A stretch of 64,000 nt of DNA from Paraburkholderia oxyphila NBRC 105797 (GCF_000685075.1 NZ_BAYD01000003.1:62001-126000), one strand, 5' to 3'. Shown: positions 8,476 through 18,388, counted from the first letter of the stretch. The notes: generated from the sequence alone by a model not told the origin. Numbers and translations are program-made.

Positions 8476-9669
8476 ATGACTGCGTCGACACGCCGGAGCC
8501 AGGCCGAGGACAACGAGATCGTCTCTTCCGGGACGCCTGCCGGCGAAGGCGAAGGCGCATGTGGCGCACGGATCAAACGGCCTGTCCTCTTCTACGTGCA
8601 GCCCTTGATCGCGCGCTATCGCATCGAAGTCATCGAATCGCTGAACCGCCTTTTTTCCGTCAAGGTGTTCGCCTGCTCCGAGGGCGTGGAGGCGAGCGGC
8701 TTTTCGCGCGAGCGGCCCGACTGCGACGAGTTCGTCGAAACGCACATCGCCGGATTGCCCTCGCGGCGCATCCGCATGCAAAAGCGCGTGCTGAGCCGCA
8801 TCGTTCTCGAACGTCCCGACGCCGTGCTGATCTTTGCCGACGTTCGCTATCTATCGCTGTGGTTCGCGCTCGTCGCCGGGCGCATGGTGCGCGTGCCCGT
8901 GCTCATTCACGGACAGGGGCTGTACCGGCATCGGTCGGCGGGCCTGCTGCGCACGGCCTGCTACCGGCTCGCGGTCGCGCTCGCCGTGCGCTATGTCTGC
9001 TACACCGAGGCGTCGCGCCGTTCGCTCATCGATATCGGCTGCCCGGTTGCGAAACTCGTCGTCGCGAACAATTCGCTGACCGTGTCCTGCGGCGTGGAGC
9101 CCGCCATCAAAACCGGCACGGAGAACGGCATCCTCTTCATCGGCAGGCTGCGCGAAGGTTCGGAGATCGAACCGCTCATCGACGTGGTTGGCCAGCTGCA
9201 CGGTGAAGGCAGCGATATCACACTGCACGTGATAGGCGACGGCGAGCACGGCGAGCGCCTGAAGCGCAAGTATGGCGACCGCAGCTATGTGATCTGGTAT
9301 GGCGCGGTATTCGACGACAATGCGATCGCGGCGATCAGCCTGCGCTGCCGCGTGGGCTGCTATCCGGGTTCGGCGGGGTTGAGCGTCGTCCACATGTTCG
9401 CGTTGAGCCTGCCGCCCATCGTGCACGACCATCTGCCGCTGCACATGGGCCCGGAGCCGGGCTATATCGAGGACGGCCGCACCGGCTTCTTCTTCAGCCG
9501 CGACGGTGGAACGGACGCGCTCGCCGCCACGCTGCGGCGCATCTGGGCGCTGCCGCCCGAGGCCATGCGTGCGACCGCCACTGCCGCGCATGCGGTGTAC
9601 GGCCAGCTCAACTCGCCGACGCTCGGGCACCAGCTCGCGGAAATCGTCGAAGCCGCGCTGCACGCTTGA
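8476..9669 (+). CDS. Glycosyltransferase, GT4-like (exopolysaccharide locus)
   Basis: This 397-residue protein looks like a GT-B fold glycosyltransferase. The C-terminal half has GILFIGRLREGSEIEPLIDVV, a nucleotide-sugar domain entry motif, and later a VIGDGEHGERLKRKYGDR segment. The usual EX7E motif near the C-terminus is not obvious; PGYIEDGRTGFFFSRDGG occupies the matching place. The first 35 residues are polar and poorly conserved, so the true start could be internal. The upstream ribosome-binding site is weak. It probably acts in repeat-unit assembly at the inner membrane. The sugar transferred is unknown. Confidence 0.75.
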   Translation: MTASTRRSQAEDNEIVSSGTPAGEGEGACGARIKRPVLFYVQPLIARYRIEVIESLNRLFSVKVFACSEGVEASGFSRERPDCDEFVETHIAGLPSRRIRMQKRVLSRIVLERPDAVLIFADVRYLSLWFALVAGRMVRVPVLIHGQGLYRHRSAGLLRTACYRLAVALAVRYVCYTEASRRSLIDIGCPVAKLVVANNSLTVSCGVEPAIKTGTENGILFIGRLREGSEIEPLIDVVGQLHGEGSDITLHVIGDGEHGERLKRKYGDRSYVIWYGAVFDDNAIAAISLRCRVGCYPGSAGLSVVHMFALSLPPIVHDHLPLHMGPEPGYIEDGRTGFFFSRDGGTDALAATLRRIWALPPEAMRATATAAHAVYGQLNSPTLGHQLAEIVEAALHA

Positions 9670-9700
9670 GTGCCGCGCGCTGCCGCTGTGCCCATGCCCG

Positions 9701-10960
9701 CTATTTCTGCCGCGAAACGCGATACAGCATCCATCCCGCGCCCGAAGCCAGACCGAACGTCATCGACCAGGCAATGCCGGTCACGCCCCACACATGCATG
9801 GCGGGCGGCACGGACAGGATCAGCGCGACGACCTGAAGCAGCGACGCGACCGTGACGGCGCGCGCGTCGCCAACGGCGCGCAGATACGAAGCCAGCACCG
9901 AGTTCAGCGCGCTGATCGCCATGTTGATGACGAAGATGCGAAAGAGCGGCACAGCCGGCCGCCACGCGGCGCCGAGCACAAGCGAAAAGAGCGGCTCGGC
10001 GGCGAAGCGCAGCACGATGACCACGCCTGCGAGCCCCACCACGGCCGCCGCGAGATACAGCCGGAACAGCCGCGCCGCGGCTTGCGCGCCGCCGCGATGA
10101 TGCGCGGCGAACGTGGGGAACAGATACTGCGACATGGCGATCGCCGCGTCGGCGAGCAGCATCTGCGCGAGCTTGGAGGACATCTGCCAGGCGCCGAGCT
10201 GCGTCGGCCCGAGCAGCTTGCCGACCACCACTTTGTCGAACTGGTTGGTGATCAGGATGATGACGCTGCTGGCCCAGATCCAGCGGCTGAAGCCGACGTA
10301 GTGGCCGATGCCCGACCAGCGCAGCCGCACCGGCGGGCGCGGCGAGAGCGCGACCCACGTGACGACGCTCTTGACCGCCTCGCCGACCATCATGCCGAGC
10401 AGCAGCGAGTACGGTCCCGCCCCCGCCAGCGCGAGGGCGATGCCGAGGCCGCAGTCGATGCACGAGGACGAGATCTCGATTGCCGCAATATGCTGGAAGT
10501 GCCGCTCGCGCTGCGCGATGAAGTAGGCGGGCGACGCCAGCCCGCGCAAGAGCGGCAGCAGCGCGGCGATCTGGACGAGCCCGATGGCGCCGCCGAGGTG
10601 GAACTGGGCGTCCATCAACGGCGCGCTCGCCACGAGCAGGAGCGCGATCAGGAGACCGCGCGTGGCGAGCGTGGTCCACACCGCGCCGGCTTCGGCGCGG
10701 GTTGGCGGCGCCGGGCCCTGGATCACGGCCTGCGCGAGGCCGGTGTCCGAAAGCGCTTCGGCGATCGCGACCGCGAGCAGCGCGACGCTCGCAAGACCGA
10801 TCGCGGACGGCCCGAGAATGCGCCCGATCACGAGGAACTTGACGGCCACGAGGCCGCGCACCACGACCTGCTGCAGCAGCACCCAGGTCGCCGCGCCGGG
10901 ACCGAAACCCGCCTTGACCGGCCACGCCGGCAACCGCATCGCGCGCAATGTGCCTCCCAT
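9701..10960 (-). CDS. Polysaccharide repeat-unit flippase (Wzx-like)
   Basis: This is a multi-spanning membrane protein of about 419 residues, with roughly a dozen hydrophobic segments and the pattern of the MOP-family O-antigen/exopolysaccharide flippases, including VVGKLLGPTQLGAWQMSSKLAQ. It would flip undecaprenyl-linked repeat units across the inner membrane before Wzy polymerisation. The start is uncertain: ATG 10960, ATG 10939 and a TTG at 11047 are all possible, and none has a good ribosome-binding site. It is convergent with the preceding glycosyltransferase gene and divergent from the next. The role is inferred from topology and neighbours. Confidence 0.85.
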   Translation of the reverse strand: MGGTLRAMRLPAWPVKAGFGPGAATWVLLQQVVVRGLVAVKFLVIGRILGPSAIGLASVALLAVAIAEALSDTGLAQAVIQGPAPPTRAEAGAVWTTLATRGLLIALLLVASAPLMDAQFHLGGAIGLVQIAALLPLLRGLASPAYFIAQRERHFQHIAAIEISSSCIDCGLGIALALAGAGPYSLLLGMMVGEAVKSVVTWVALSPRPPVRLRWSGIGHYVGFSRWIWASSVIILITNQFDKVVVGKLLGPTQLGAWQMSSKLAQMLLADAAIAMSQYLFPTFAAHHRGGAQAAARLFRLYLAAAVVGLAGVVIVLRFAAEPLFSLVLGAAWRPAVPLFRIFVINMAISALNSVLASYLRAVGDARAVTVASLLQVVALILSVPPAMHVWGVTGIAWSMTFGLASGAGWMLYRVSRQK

Positions 10961-11264
10961 GCAGGATGGTTGCTTGTTGTGACGCCGCGCGCCGGTTGCG
11001 CACGTGCTACTCACGTTTGAGAACGCGTCTTGACTCAGGTTCTGCAAGTTACCGCGGCGCGAATGTCACCAAGCGCCATCAGCCAGGTGGAATCGGACGG
11101 GCCGGCCATCCGGGGGGCGGGCATCCGTGCGGCGGCCATCCGTGCATCCCCCCACCCCGCATGACCCAGGCGTTTTCGGCCAGCCCGACCCTCAATTTGG
11201 CGCTTGGCGCGCGCACCACGCTGCTATGGTGTTCGCAACACCTTTCATTCGTCAGGCCTCCTGC
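10961..11264. promoter_or_regulatory. Divergent intergenic region
   Basis: About 304 bp lie between the flippase and the next glycosyltransferase. Three GGCATCCG or GCCATCCG copies occur near 11104-11145 in a G/C-skewed stretch. No convincing small gene is seen. It presumably holds promoters for both sides. Confidence 0.35.
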
Positions 11265-12578
11265 ATGGACACCGTGTCGATCGCCAGATACCGCAGTGCC
11301 GCGCCCCACTCCCCAAGCGCATCGGTTCTGCCCGATGCCGAGGCCGACGTGAACGTCGTATCCGAGCCGCCCAGCCTGCACGCGTCCACGGATGAGGACT
11401 GGGTCGTCGTCATCGAGCCGAATTTCACCGGCCACCGCTGGCGCTACGTCGAGTGGATCGCGCAGGCATGCGTGGAGGCGGGCCATCGCTGCCTCGTCGT
11501 CACCGATACGGCCTACGCGAACCATCCGCTCTCGCAGCGCATTGCGAGCGAAGCGCGGCCCGATCTGCGCCTCGCGCTGCTCGACCTGCACACCGTGCCG
11601 TTCGGCCCGCAATACGCGTTCAGCGTCTACATGCGCTTTCGGAACTTCTATGCGCGCGCGCTCGAAGAGGTGAGCCGCACGACGCGCGTGCGCCTTGTCG
11701 TGGCGCCCTACGCCGATTACTTCTTCTACACGGTCGCGGAGTTAGGCACGCCGTTCGGCAAGACGCCGTGGATCGCCATCGTCATGGGCATGACGTTCCA
11801 TCACGCGAGCATCGGCCTGCGCACGCCGCGCCGCCCGATCGTCGACATGGCGAAGTCGCTCCTGTTCCGCCGCGCGATGCGCGCGCACGGACTGCGCGCG
11901 GTTTTCACGATCGACCCCACGATGCCGGACTGGTTCGCGAGCAAGCATCCCCGGCACGCCGCGACGCTGCGCTACGTGGCCGACCCGTTTCCGGAGATCC
12001 TGGCCGTCGATCCGTTGCTCGCCCGCGCGCGTCTGAAGCTCGACGCGCACGCACGCTATCTGCTCGTCTATGGCGCGATCGGCGAGCGCAAGGGCATCCG
12101 CGAGTTGATGCTCGCGCTCGCACACAAGGACGATGCGCCGTGTCTCGTGATCGCCGGTGTGCAGGACGACGAGACCCGCGCGTTCATCGACGCTCACGCG
12201 CCGCAACTCACGCCCGCGCCGGTGATCTTCAACCAGTTCGTGTCAGAGGAGATGGAGCGCGATCTCTTTTCCGCGTGCGACGCCGTGTGGCTAGGCTACA
12301 AGCAGCACTACGGCATGAGCGGCGTGCTCGTGCAGGCCTATCGCTTCGGCAAGCCGGTGGTCGCGAGCGCCGACGGCCTGATCGGCTGGTACTGCCGCGA
12401 CGGCTCCCTCGGACCGCTGCTCGACAATCTCGACCCCGCCACGATCGCGCGCGCGCTCGAAGCGCTCGCCGTTCTGTGGAACCGCGACGCGCCCGCCGTG
12501 CAGCCCGCGCAGTCGAACCTCCTCTCGCGCAACACACTCGAGCAGTTCAAGCGCACGCTGCAGGCCGCAATGGCCTGA
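11265..12578 (+). CDS. Glycosyltransferase, GT4-like (exopolysaccharide locus)
   Basis: This 437-residue predicted glycosyltransferase carries EPNFTGHRWRYVEWIA at the start of the N-terminal domain and YLLVYGAIGERKGIRELMLAL at the start of the C-terminal nucleotide-binding domain. It also has a late GMSGVLVQAYRFGKPVVAS segment, as in GT-B enzymes that bind a nucleotide sugar. The start at ATG 11265 (MDTVSIARYR) is the most plausible; an upstream extension to 11127 is low-complexity and unlikely. It is convergent with the acyltransferase gene. Substrate unknown. Confidence 0.75.
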   Translation: MDTVSIARYRSAAPHSPSASVLPDAEADVNVVSEPPSLHASTDEDWVVVIEPNFTGHRWRYVEWIAQACVEAGHRCLVVTDTAYANHPLSQRIASEARPDLRLALLDLHTVPFGPQYAFSVYMRFRNFYARALEEVSRTTRVRLVVAPYADYFFYTVAELGTPFGKTPWIAIVMGMTFHHASIGLRTPRRPIVDMAKSLLFRRAMRAHGLRAVFTIDPTMPDWFASKHPRHAATLRYVADPFPEILAVDPLLARARLKLDAHARYLLVYGAIGERKGIRELMLALAHKDDAPCLVIAGVQDDETRAFIDAHAPQLTPAPVIFNQFVSEEMERDLFSACDAVWLGYKQHYGMSGVLVQAYRFGKPVVASADGLIGWYCRDGSLGPLLDNLDPATIARALEALAVLWNRDAPAVQPAQSNLLSRNTLEQFKRTLQAAMA

Positions 12579-12651
12579 GCGGCGCGGTGCGCGCACCTTC
12601 GCGCATCGACAGTTCAGGGGATCGTCAACGGACCGGCCCTGCCCGCGCGGC

Positions 12652-13815
12652 TCAGGCAATGCCTTCGATCTTGCCCTCCACGGCGGGAGGCTCGCGGCGC
12701 TCGGCGGCGACGGCCCCTCCGCGCAGGTCCGGGAACAACGCGTCGCGCAGGCGCAGGAATGGAAACTCGACGGCACGCGTGGTCAGATAGCCGAGCGCAA
12801 TCGCGATGACGAACTGCGCGGCGAGCACGACCGGCCACGCGAGCAGCGACGACACGCCGAGCGCACTCGCCTTGTGGATCAGATAGTCGCCCGGTGCGAG
12901 CGCAAGCGAGTGCCACAGATAGATGCCATACGAGTACACGCCGAGCCACGCGAGCCCACGATACAGCCACGACGTGCGCAAGCCGCCCGAGTGCTCGAGC
13001 ACGAGCACGATGAGCGCGCAATAACCTGCAGCCTGAAGCGTATAGCCGATGCTCTCGTCGAGCGCGATATGCGGCGTGGCGAACGCGAGCCACGCAACGA
13101 GCAGCACCACCCCACCGACGAGCCAGCGCTTTTTCGCGGCGAGGCTGCGCCACATTTCGGGCTTCATCCAGTAGACGGTCGCGAGCATGACGCCGATGAG
13201 CAGGCTGTCCATGCGGTATTGCGTGTAGTTGAACGCCTGCTCGAGCTCGCCGTTCGCGACGGCGAAGCAGCGCACGCCGAGCACGAGCGCGCACAGCACG
13301 GCCATCACCGCGATCAGCGCGTTCGCGCGCAAGCGGAAATGCGCGAGCAGGATCAGGAACGCGGGCAGAAACAGGTAAAAGTGTTCCTCGACGGCAAGGC
13401 TCCACGTCTGCGCAATGGAGGTGCCGAAATAGTTCTGCATGTGCGTGAGGTTCTGCCAGAGGAACGTGTCGCGCGGATGGCGGCCCGCGAACACGTGAAA
13501 GAGAATCAGCACGTAGTACGCGGGCCAGATCTTGAAGATCCGCCGCACGATGAAGCGGCGCGCGCCGATGCGGCCGGTCTGCGCATACTGGCGCAGCAGA
13601 AGACCGCCGACGAGGAAGCCGCTCAGCGTGAAGAACAGGTTCACGCCCTCGTGGCCGAAGCTTTTCAGCGGGTACTCGAGGAAGTCGACCCACGCACGGC
13701 CGGTGTGCACGGTATGGAAGTGATAACCCATGACCGCGAGGATCGCGATGCCGCGCACGAAATCGAGCTCGACGGAGCGACTTCGCGCCAGTCGTGCGCC
13801 GTGCAATAGCTTCAT
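12652..13815 (-). CDS. Acyltransferase family 3 membrane protein
   Basis: This is a 387-residue integral membrane O-acyltransferase (Acyl_transf_3, OafA-like) with about ten hydrophobic segments. Typical family pieces are VRGIAILAVMGYHFH near the N-terminus, GVNLFFTLSGFLVGG, and NLTHMQNYFGTSIAQTWSLAVEEHFYL, the last carrying the SLxxEExFY motif. It would add acetyl or another acyl group to sugars of the exopolysaccharide. The start at ATG 13815 has GAGGGA 7 nt upstream. It is divergent from the polymerase gene. Confidence 0.88.
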   Translation of the reverse strand: MKLLHGARLARSRSVELDFVRGIAILAVMGYHFHTVHTGRAWVDFLEYPLKSFGHEGVNLFFTLSGFLVGGLLLRQYAQTGRIGARRFIVRRIFKIWPAYYVLILFHVFAGRHPRDTFLWQNLTHMQNYFGTSIAQTWSLAVEEHFYLFLPAFLILLAHFRLRANALIAVMAVLCALVLGVRCFAVANGELEQAFNYTQYRMDSLLIGVMLATVYWMKPEMWRSLAAKKRWLVGGVVLLVAWLAFATPHIALDESIGYTLQAAGYCALIVLVLEHSGGLRTSWLYRGLAWLGVYSYGIYLWHSLALAPGDYLIHKASALGVSSLLAWPVVLAAQFVIAIALGYLTTRAVEFPFLRLRDALFPDLRGGAVAAERREPPAVEGKIEGIA

Positions 13816-14119
13816 GACGCTTCCCTCGCTCGAACCGTGCCGAATCTCTGGACAAAAGCAGACGACGAACGTATCGCTGCCGACCCCATCATGCGCACGG
13901 ACATCGTGCAGCGTGCGCCAACTTCCCGCCGTTCTCGGACAGGCGTGCACGGCCAGGCGGGTGCCGGATCGGAATATTTTTTCTGCCGCCACAACCCGGT
14001 CGTTTCGCGCCACGCGCATACGCAAGCCGCTTGCGCCGTTTTATATTGAGTCGAGCCTTCGCATGCGGCGCATTTGCCGTGCGCGAATCCATGCCATGCA
14101 CGCACCGGGAGAAACGCCG
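13816..14119. promoter_or_regulatory. Divergent intergenic region
   Basis: These 304 bp separate the acyltransferase from the polymerase gene. A TATATT hexamer near 14042 could be a -10 box for the polymerase operon, but no matching -35 box is evident. No gene is seen here. Confidence 0.3.
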
Positions 14120-15529
14120 ATGCGAAACAAACATGCCGTCATGTGGATCTGGGTGTGTCTCGTGCCTCTCGCTTTCGACTACAAGGCACCCGACTCCCAG
14201 TTCGGCCATAGCGCGCAATGGCTGGTTGTCTTTCCGGCCCTGGCGGGCGCGGCCATCCTCACGATGATCGGCCCGCGCTTCTCGCGTCCGTCGCGGCTGC
14301 GCTCGTTCGTGACGAGCGCGCTCGTGCTGAGCCTCGTGGGCAGCGTCGTCGCGCAGATGCTGCAGCACAACCCGACCGGCCAGTACCTGCGCGTGATCCT
14401 GCCGTTCCTGCTGTTCGTGCTCGGCTACTTCGCCATGTGCCGCCCGTGGCACCCCATACGCCTCATGCAGATGCAGAACGCGCTCTATTACGCAAACGTG
14501 CTCGGTCTCGTCTTCACCTTCCTCTTCGGGATCTTCGTGGTGGGCGGCCCGCTCGCCGACATCCGCTTCCGGATCGTCTCGCCGACGATGCTCGCGCTCC
14601 AGGCCATGCTGCTGCATCAGTTCATCGTCGCGCGGCGCTTCACGATGACGATGGTGCTGATCTTCCTCGCCACGCTCGTCGTCGAACTGCTGAGCGTCAC
14701 GCGCAGCCTGCTGCTCGCCACGGTGCTGCTCGCCATGTTCGCCGCGTGGCTGGCCTCGCCGTCGTTCAGCCATCTGATCAAGTCGTTCGTGCGCACGGGC
14801 GTGGCGCTGTCGTTCATCGTGGCGCTCGGGGTGGGCACCGCGTGGCTCTTCCCTTCCATCACGAATCACTGGACGCAGCGCGTCACCGCCGCGGAAAACT
14901 CGGACTCCGACCGCGATCCGACCACCGTCACGCGTATTGCGGAAATGCGCGACCAGTACGACCAGGTCACCGAGTCGGCGGAAACGCTGCTGTTCGGCAA
15001 GGGCTATGGCCACGACTACCGTTATTCGCCGATCTACTATCCCTACGTAAGCGAAACGTTTAGCAAGTCTGATTATTTCGACACCAGCGACTGGGTGGCG
15101 GGCCACAACTTCTGGGTCTACCAGCTCTATGCGGAAGGCCTGCTGTTCGGCGCCTGCATGCCGCTCGCGGTGATCGTCGCGCTCGTGGTGGCGGGCTGCG
15201 CGTTCCGGCGCTGGCGCCGCATTGCGCCGCGCCACCCGCTGCTGATGCCGTTGAGCATGTCGATCCTCGTGCTCGCGGCGCTGCCGGGCGCGTCGATCGG
15301 TGGCAATCCGCTCGGCGCGCGTTTTTCGGGCCTCGTCTACGGGCTCGCGCTAGGACTCATCGTCGCGCTGTACTCGCAGCTCCATTACCGGATCGACCTC
15401 GTGCGCCGGCGCCAGCACCTGCACCCGCCGCCCTGCCGGCGCGAGCCTGCCGAACCCGCCTTCCGGCCAACGGCGCCCCCGGCGGCGCCGGTGCCGCTCA
15501 ATACCTGTGCGCCCCCGGAGCCCCGATGA
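14120..15529 (+). CDS. O-antigen polymerase/ligase-like protein (Wzy-like)
   Basis: This 469-residue inner-membrane protein has about ten to twelve hydrophobic segments and a large periplasmic loop rich in Tyr and Asp (around GKGYGHDYRYSPIYYPYV), as seen in Wzy polymerases and O-antigen ligases. It would polymerise the flipped repeat units. The start ATG 14120 follows GGGAG. The stop overlaps the ATG of the next gene by 4 nt, so the two are translationally coupled. The C-terminal 50 residues are Pro/Arg-rich and probably cytoplasmic. Polymerase rather than ligase is inferred from the locus, which lacks another Wzy candidate. Confidence 0.8.
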   Translation: MRNKHAVMWIWVCLVPLAFDYKAPDSQFGHSAQWLVVFPALAGAAILTMIGPRFSRPSRLRSFVTSALVLSLVGSVVAQMLQHNPTGQYLRVILPFLLFVLGYFAMCRPWHPIRLMQMQNALYYANVLGLVFTFLFGIFVVGGPLADIRFRIVSPTMLALQAMLLHQFIVARRFTMTMVLIFLATLVVELLSVTRSLLLATVLLAMFAAWLASPSFSHLIKSFVRTGVALSFIVALGVGTAWLFPSITNHWTQRVTAAENSDSDRDPTTVTRIAEMRDQYDQVTESAETLLFGKGYGHDYRYSPIYYPYVSETFSKSDYFDTSDWVAGHNFWVYQLYAEGLLFGACMPLAVIVALVVAGCAFRRWRRIAPRHPLLMPLSMSILVLAALPGASIGGNPLGARFSGLVYGLALGLIVALYSQLHYRIDLVRRRQHLHPPPCRREPAEPAFRPTAPPAAPVPLNTCAPPEPR

Positions 15530-16776
15530 AAATCCTGCATCTCGTGTCCACCGTCGACCCGCGTTCGGGCGGACCTATCGAAGGCGTGCGCCAGAGCGGT
15601 CTGGCGATGGCGGCGCTCGGCCATCAGATCGAAGTGGCATCGCTCGACCCGATCGACGCCCCCTGCGTGCGCGACTTCCCGCTCTCGCTTCACGCGCTGG
15701 GCCCCGGCCGCGGACACTACGGCTACTGCCCCGGCTACGTGCCGTGGCTGCGGGCTAACGCCGCCCGCTTCGACGCGGCGATCGTGCATGGCCTCTGGCA
15801 ATACCACGGCTTCGGTGCGTGGCGCGCGTTGCGCCATGCGCAAGTGCCGTACTACGTGTACACGCACGGCATGCTCGACCCGTGGTTCCGGGTCACCTAC
15901 CCGCTCAAGCATCTGAAGAAGTGGACCTACTGGCCGTGGGCCGACTACCGCGTGCTGCGCGACGCGGCCGCCGTGATCTTCACGACCGACGAGGAACGCC
16001 TGCTCGCACGCGAATCGTTCTGGCTGTATCGCGCAAACGAGCGTGTCGTGCCGTTCGGCACCAACGCGCCCCGCGAGGATGCGAACGCGTTGCGGGCAGC
16101 GTTCCTGCACGCGTCGCCGCATCTGCAGAACAAGCGCATCGTGCTGTTCCTCGGCCGTCTGCATCCGAAGAAGGGCTGCGACATGCTGGTTCACGCGTTC
16201 GCCGAGCATGCGCGCGAAACGCCGGATGCGCATCTGCTGATGGCGGGCCCCGACAAGGGCAACTGGCAGCCCGCGCTGCACGCGATCGCGCAGTCGCAAG
16301 GCATCGCGCATCGCATCAGTTGGCCCGGGATGCTGCAAGGCGACCTCAAGTGGGGGGCGCTCCACGCGAGCGACGTGTTCGTGCTGCCCTCGCACCAGGA
16401 GAACTTCGGCGTTTCGGTCGCGGAAGCGCTCGCGTGCGGCCTGCCCGCGCTCGTCTCGGACAAGGTGGGCGTATGGCGCGAGATCGACGCCGATCACGCG
16501 GGCTTCGTCGCGCCCGACACCATCGCCGGCACGAAGCGGCTCTTCGCGGCCTGGCGCGCGCTGGACGAACGCGCGCGCAATTCGATGCGCGCCCAGGCAC
16601 GGCGCACGTTCGACGCGCGCTTCGCGATGGACGGCATGGTGCGCGCGCTGCTCGGCTTGCTGCAGGAGCATCCGTCGCTCGCCGCCGTGCGTTCGCGCGC
16701 GGGGCGCCCGATGAGCGCCAGGGCGCGCGTCGAACCGGGGGAACCGGCCGAGGAAGCGGCCTCGGCGCAGAACTGA
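15526..16776 (+). CDS. Family 4 glycosyltransferase
   Basis: This is a 416-residue GT4 glycosyltransferase, easily recognised. It has an N-terminal GGPIEGVRQSGLAMAALGH motif, a C-terminal RIVLFLGRLHPKKGCDMLVHAF motif, and the EX7E-like segment in SHQENFGVSVAEALACGLPAL. It retains stereochemistry and uses a nucleotide sugar to extend the lipid-linked oligosaccharide. It is translationally coupled to the polymerase gene through the ATGA overlap at 15526. The sugar is unknown. Confidence 0.92.
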   Translation: MKILHLVSTVDPRSGGPIEGVRQSGLAMAALGHQIEVASLDPIDAPCVRDFPLSLHALGPGRGHYGYCPGYVPWLRANAARFDAAIVHGLWQYHGFGAWRALRHAQVPYYVYTHGMLDPWFRVTYPLKHLKKWTYWPWADYRVLRDAAAVIFTTDEERLLARESFWLYRANERVVPFGTNAPREDANALRAAFLHASPHLQNKRIVLFLGRLHPKKGCDMLVHAFAEHARETPDAHLLMAGPDKGNWQPALHAIAQSQGIAHRISWPGMLQGDLKWGALHASDVFVLPSHQENFGVSVAEALACGLPALVSDKVGVWREIDADHAGFVAPDTIAGTKRLFAAWRALDERARNSMRAQARRTFDARFAMDGMVRALLGLLQEHPSLAAVRSRAGRPMSARARVEPGEPAEEAASAQN

Positions 16777-16847
16777 GCGCCCCAAGCGGCGCGTGCGCGC
16801 CGGCCGCTCGTGGATCGGATCAGAACAGGAATATCAGATTGCAGACT

Positions 16848-16897
16848 GGCAGGCATGGGCAGGCATGGGTAGGGATTGGTAGGGATTGGCAGGGGTG
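16848..16897. repeat. Five 10-bp tandem units upstream of the export gene
   Basis: The units are GGCAGGCATG twice, GGTAGGGATT twice and GGCAGGGGTG once, back to back. The array ends 99 bp before the start of the polysaccharide-export lipoprotein gene at 16997. A 10-bp period places every copy on the same face of the helix. It may be a regulator-binding array or a slippage-prone minisatellite. Confidence 0.8.
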
Positions 16898-16996
16898 ACG
16901 AAGCAACGCAGCTGAACCGGAAAAAACAGTCAAACGATGAGCGGGCGTTGCACTTTCGTAGCGATGTGCGAATCCTGATAGTGAGGGGGCAAGGCT

Positions 16997-18280
16997 ATGT
17001 TACAAGACAGCACACCTGAATTTTCGAGCGCGGAGGCCGCCGACGGAACCGCAACAGCGCGCGTGCGCGAGGCCCTCTCGTGCGATCGCGCGGGCCGCCG
17101 TCGCAGGGCACTGCCGGGCCGCGCATGGGCGGCAATGGCGGCCACGGTGGCCGCAGTGACGTTCACGGCCCTGATCGCGGGCTGCGGTCTGTCGCCGGGC
17201 ATGACCGCGCCTTCGAGCGTCACGCAGGCGAAGGCCGCGACCGAAGCGGCGCGCACCGGCTCAGGCAAGGACGATCAGCCGCCGGCGGGCGCGCTCGTCG
17301 AGATCAACAACGAACTGGTCGCGAAGCAGGCGGCGGCGAGACCGACGACGATCCCGAGCGACGTCGAGAAGCTGTTCGGCACGCCCATGCCCTATACGCT
17401 CGGGCCCGGCGACGTGCTCAGCATCGTCGTGTGGGACCACCCCGAGATGAACCTGCCGACCACGTCGTCGGCCAACAGCGGCTCCCAGGACCAGAGCACG
17501 AGCCAGGTCGTGTCGGGCTATACCGTCGACTCGACGGGCTCGATCCAGGTCGCCTATGTGGGCGCGATCCACGTGGCCGGGCTGACCGAGTTGCAGGCGC
17601 GCGACCTCGTGGCGAACAAGCTCGCCTACTACCTGAACAAGCCGCAGGTGACGCTGCGTATCGAGGCATACCGCAGCCGGCGCGTCTATGTGGACGGCGA
17701 AGTGCGCACGCCCGGGCTGATGGTGCTCAACGACATGACGATGTCGCTGCCCGAGGCGATCAACCGCGCGGGCGGCTTCACGGCGTCGGGCGACCGTTCG
17801 CGGGTTAGTGTGACGCGCGGCAAGGAAACGATCATGGTGGACATTCCCGACATGATCAAGAAAGGCGTGAACCCGGACAACATCCTGCTGCAGAACGGCG
17901 ACCTCGTGCGCGTGTATTCGTCGAATGAAAGCCGCGTGTACGTGCTGGGCGAAGTCGGGCACCCGGGCCCCCTGCCGTTCGACAATGGCCGCCTCTCGCT
18001 GAACGACGCGCTCGGCGACGCGGGCGGCATCAGCCAGGGATCGGGCGACGCTTCGCAGGTCTATGTGGTGCGCGGGCAGAAGGAAGGCCACCGCACGGTG
18101 TTTCACCTCGATGCGTCGACGCCGGAAGCGATGGCCACCGCCGACGAGTTCGAGCTGAAGCCGAACGACGTCGTGTTCGTCGATGCATCGGCGCTCGTGA
18201 AGTGGAGCCGCGTGGTCAACCTGATCCTGCCGAGCACGCAGGCGGCATCGGCGGGCCGGTACGTCGGAGCCGGGTACTAA
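16997..18280 (+). CDS. Polysaccharide export outer-membrane lipoprotein (Wza/BceE-like)
   Basis: This 427-residue OPX-family protein forms the outer-membrane channel for polysaccharide. The N-terminus has about 30 polar residues, a hydrophobic segment and the lipobox ALIAGC with its Cys near residue 59. The mature part has the Poly_export domain starting at YTLGPGDVLSIVVWDHPEM. SLBB-type beta-grasp repeats follow (RRVYVDGEVRTPGLM and SRVYVLGEVGHPGPL). It works with the tyrosine autokinase encoded at 23634-25859 on the other strand. The unusually long n-region suggests the true start may lie slightly downstream. Confidence 0.93.
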   Translation: MLQDSTPEFSSAEAADGTATARVREALSCDRAGRRRRALPGRAWAAMAATVAAVTFTALIAGCGLSPGMTAPSSVTQAKAATEAARTGSGKDDQPPAGALVEINNELVAKQAAARPTTIPSDVEKLFGTPMPYTLGPGDVLSIVVWDHPEMNLPTTSSANSGSQDQSTSQVVSGYTVDSTGSIQVAYVGAIHVAGLTELQARDLVANKLAYYLNKPQVTLRIEAYRSRRVYVDGEVRTPGLMVLNDMTMSLPEAINRAGGFTASGDRSRVSVTRGKETIMVDIPDMIKKGVNPDNILLQNGDLVRVYSSNESRVYVLGEVGHPGPLPFDNGRLSLNDALGDAGGISQGSGDASQVYVVRGQKEGHRTVFHLDASTPEAMATADEFELKPNDVVFVDASALVKWSRVVNLILPSTQAASAGRYVGAGY

Positions 18281-18314
18281 CGGCTAATCAGCGAGAGCGG
18301 GGCATAAGCGGTGC

Positions 18315-18340
18315 GTGAGCGGGCCTGATGGCCTGCTCAC
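18315..18340. terminator. Hairpin between convergent genes
   Basis: GTGAGC and GGCC pair with GGCC and GCTCAC around a TGAT loop, with one mismatch. It lies between the export gene and the convergent acetyltransferase gene. It lacks a T-run, so intrinsic termination is uncertain. Confidence 0.4.
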
Positions 18341-18388
18341 GTCGCAACGACGGTTCACGAAAGGAGGGGCCGCGCCCTCGCGCGGGGA

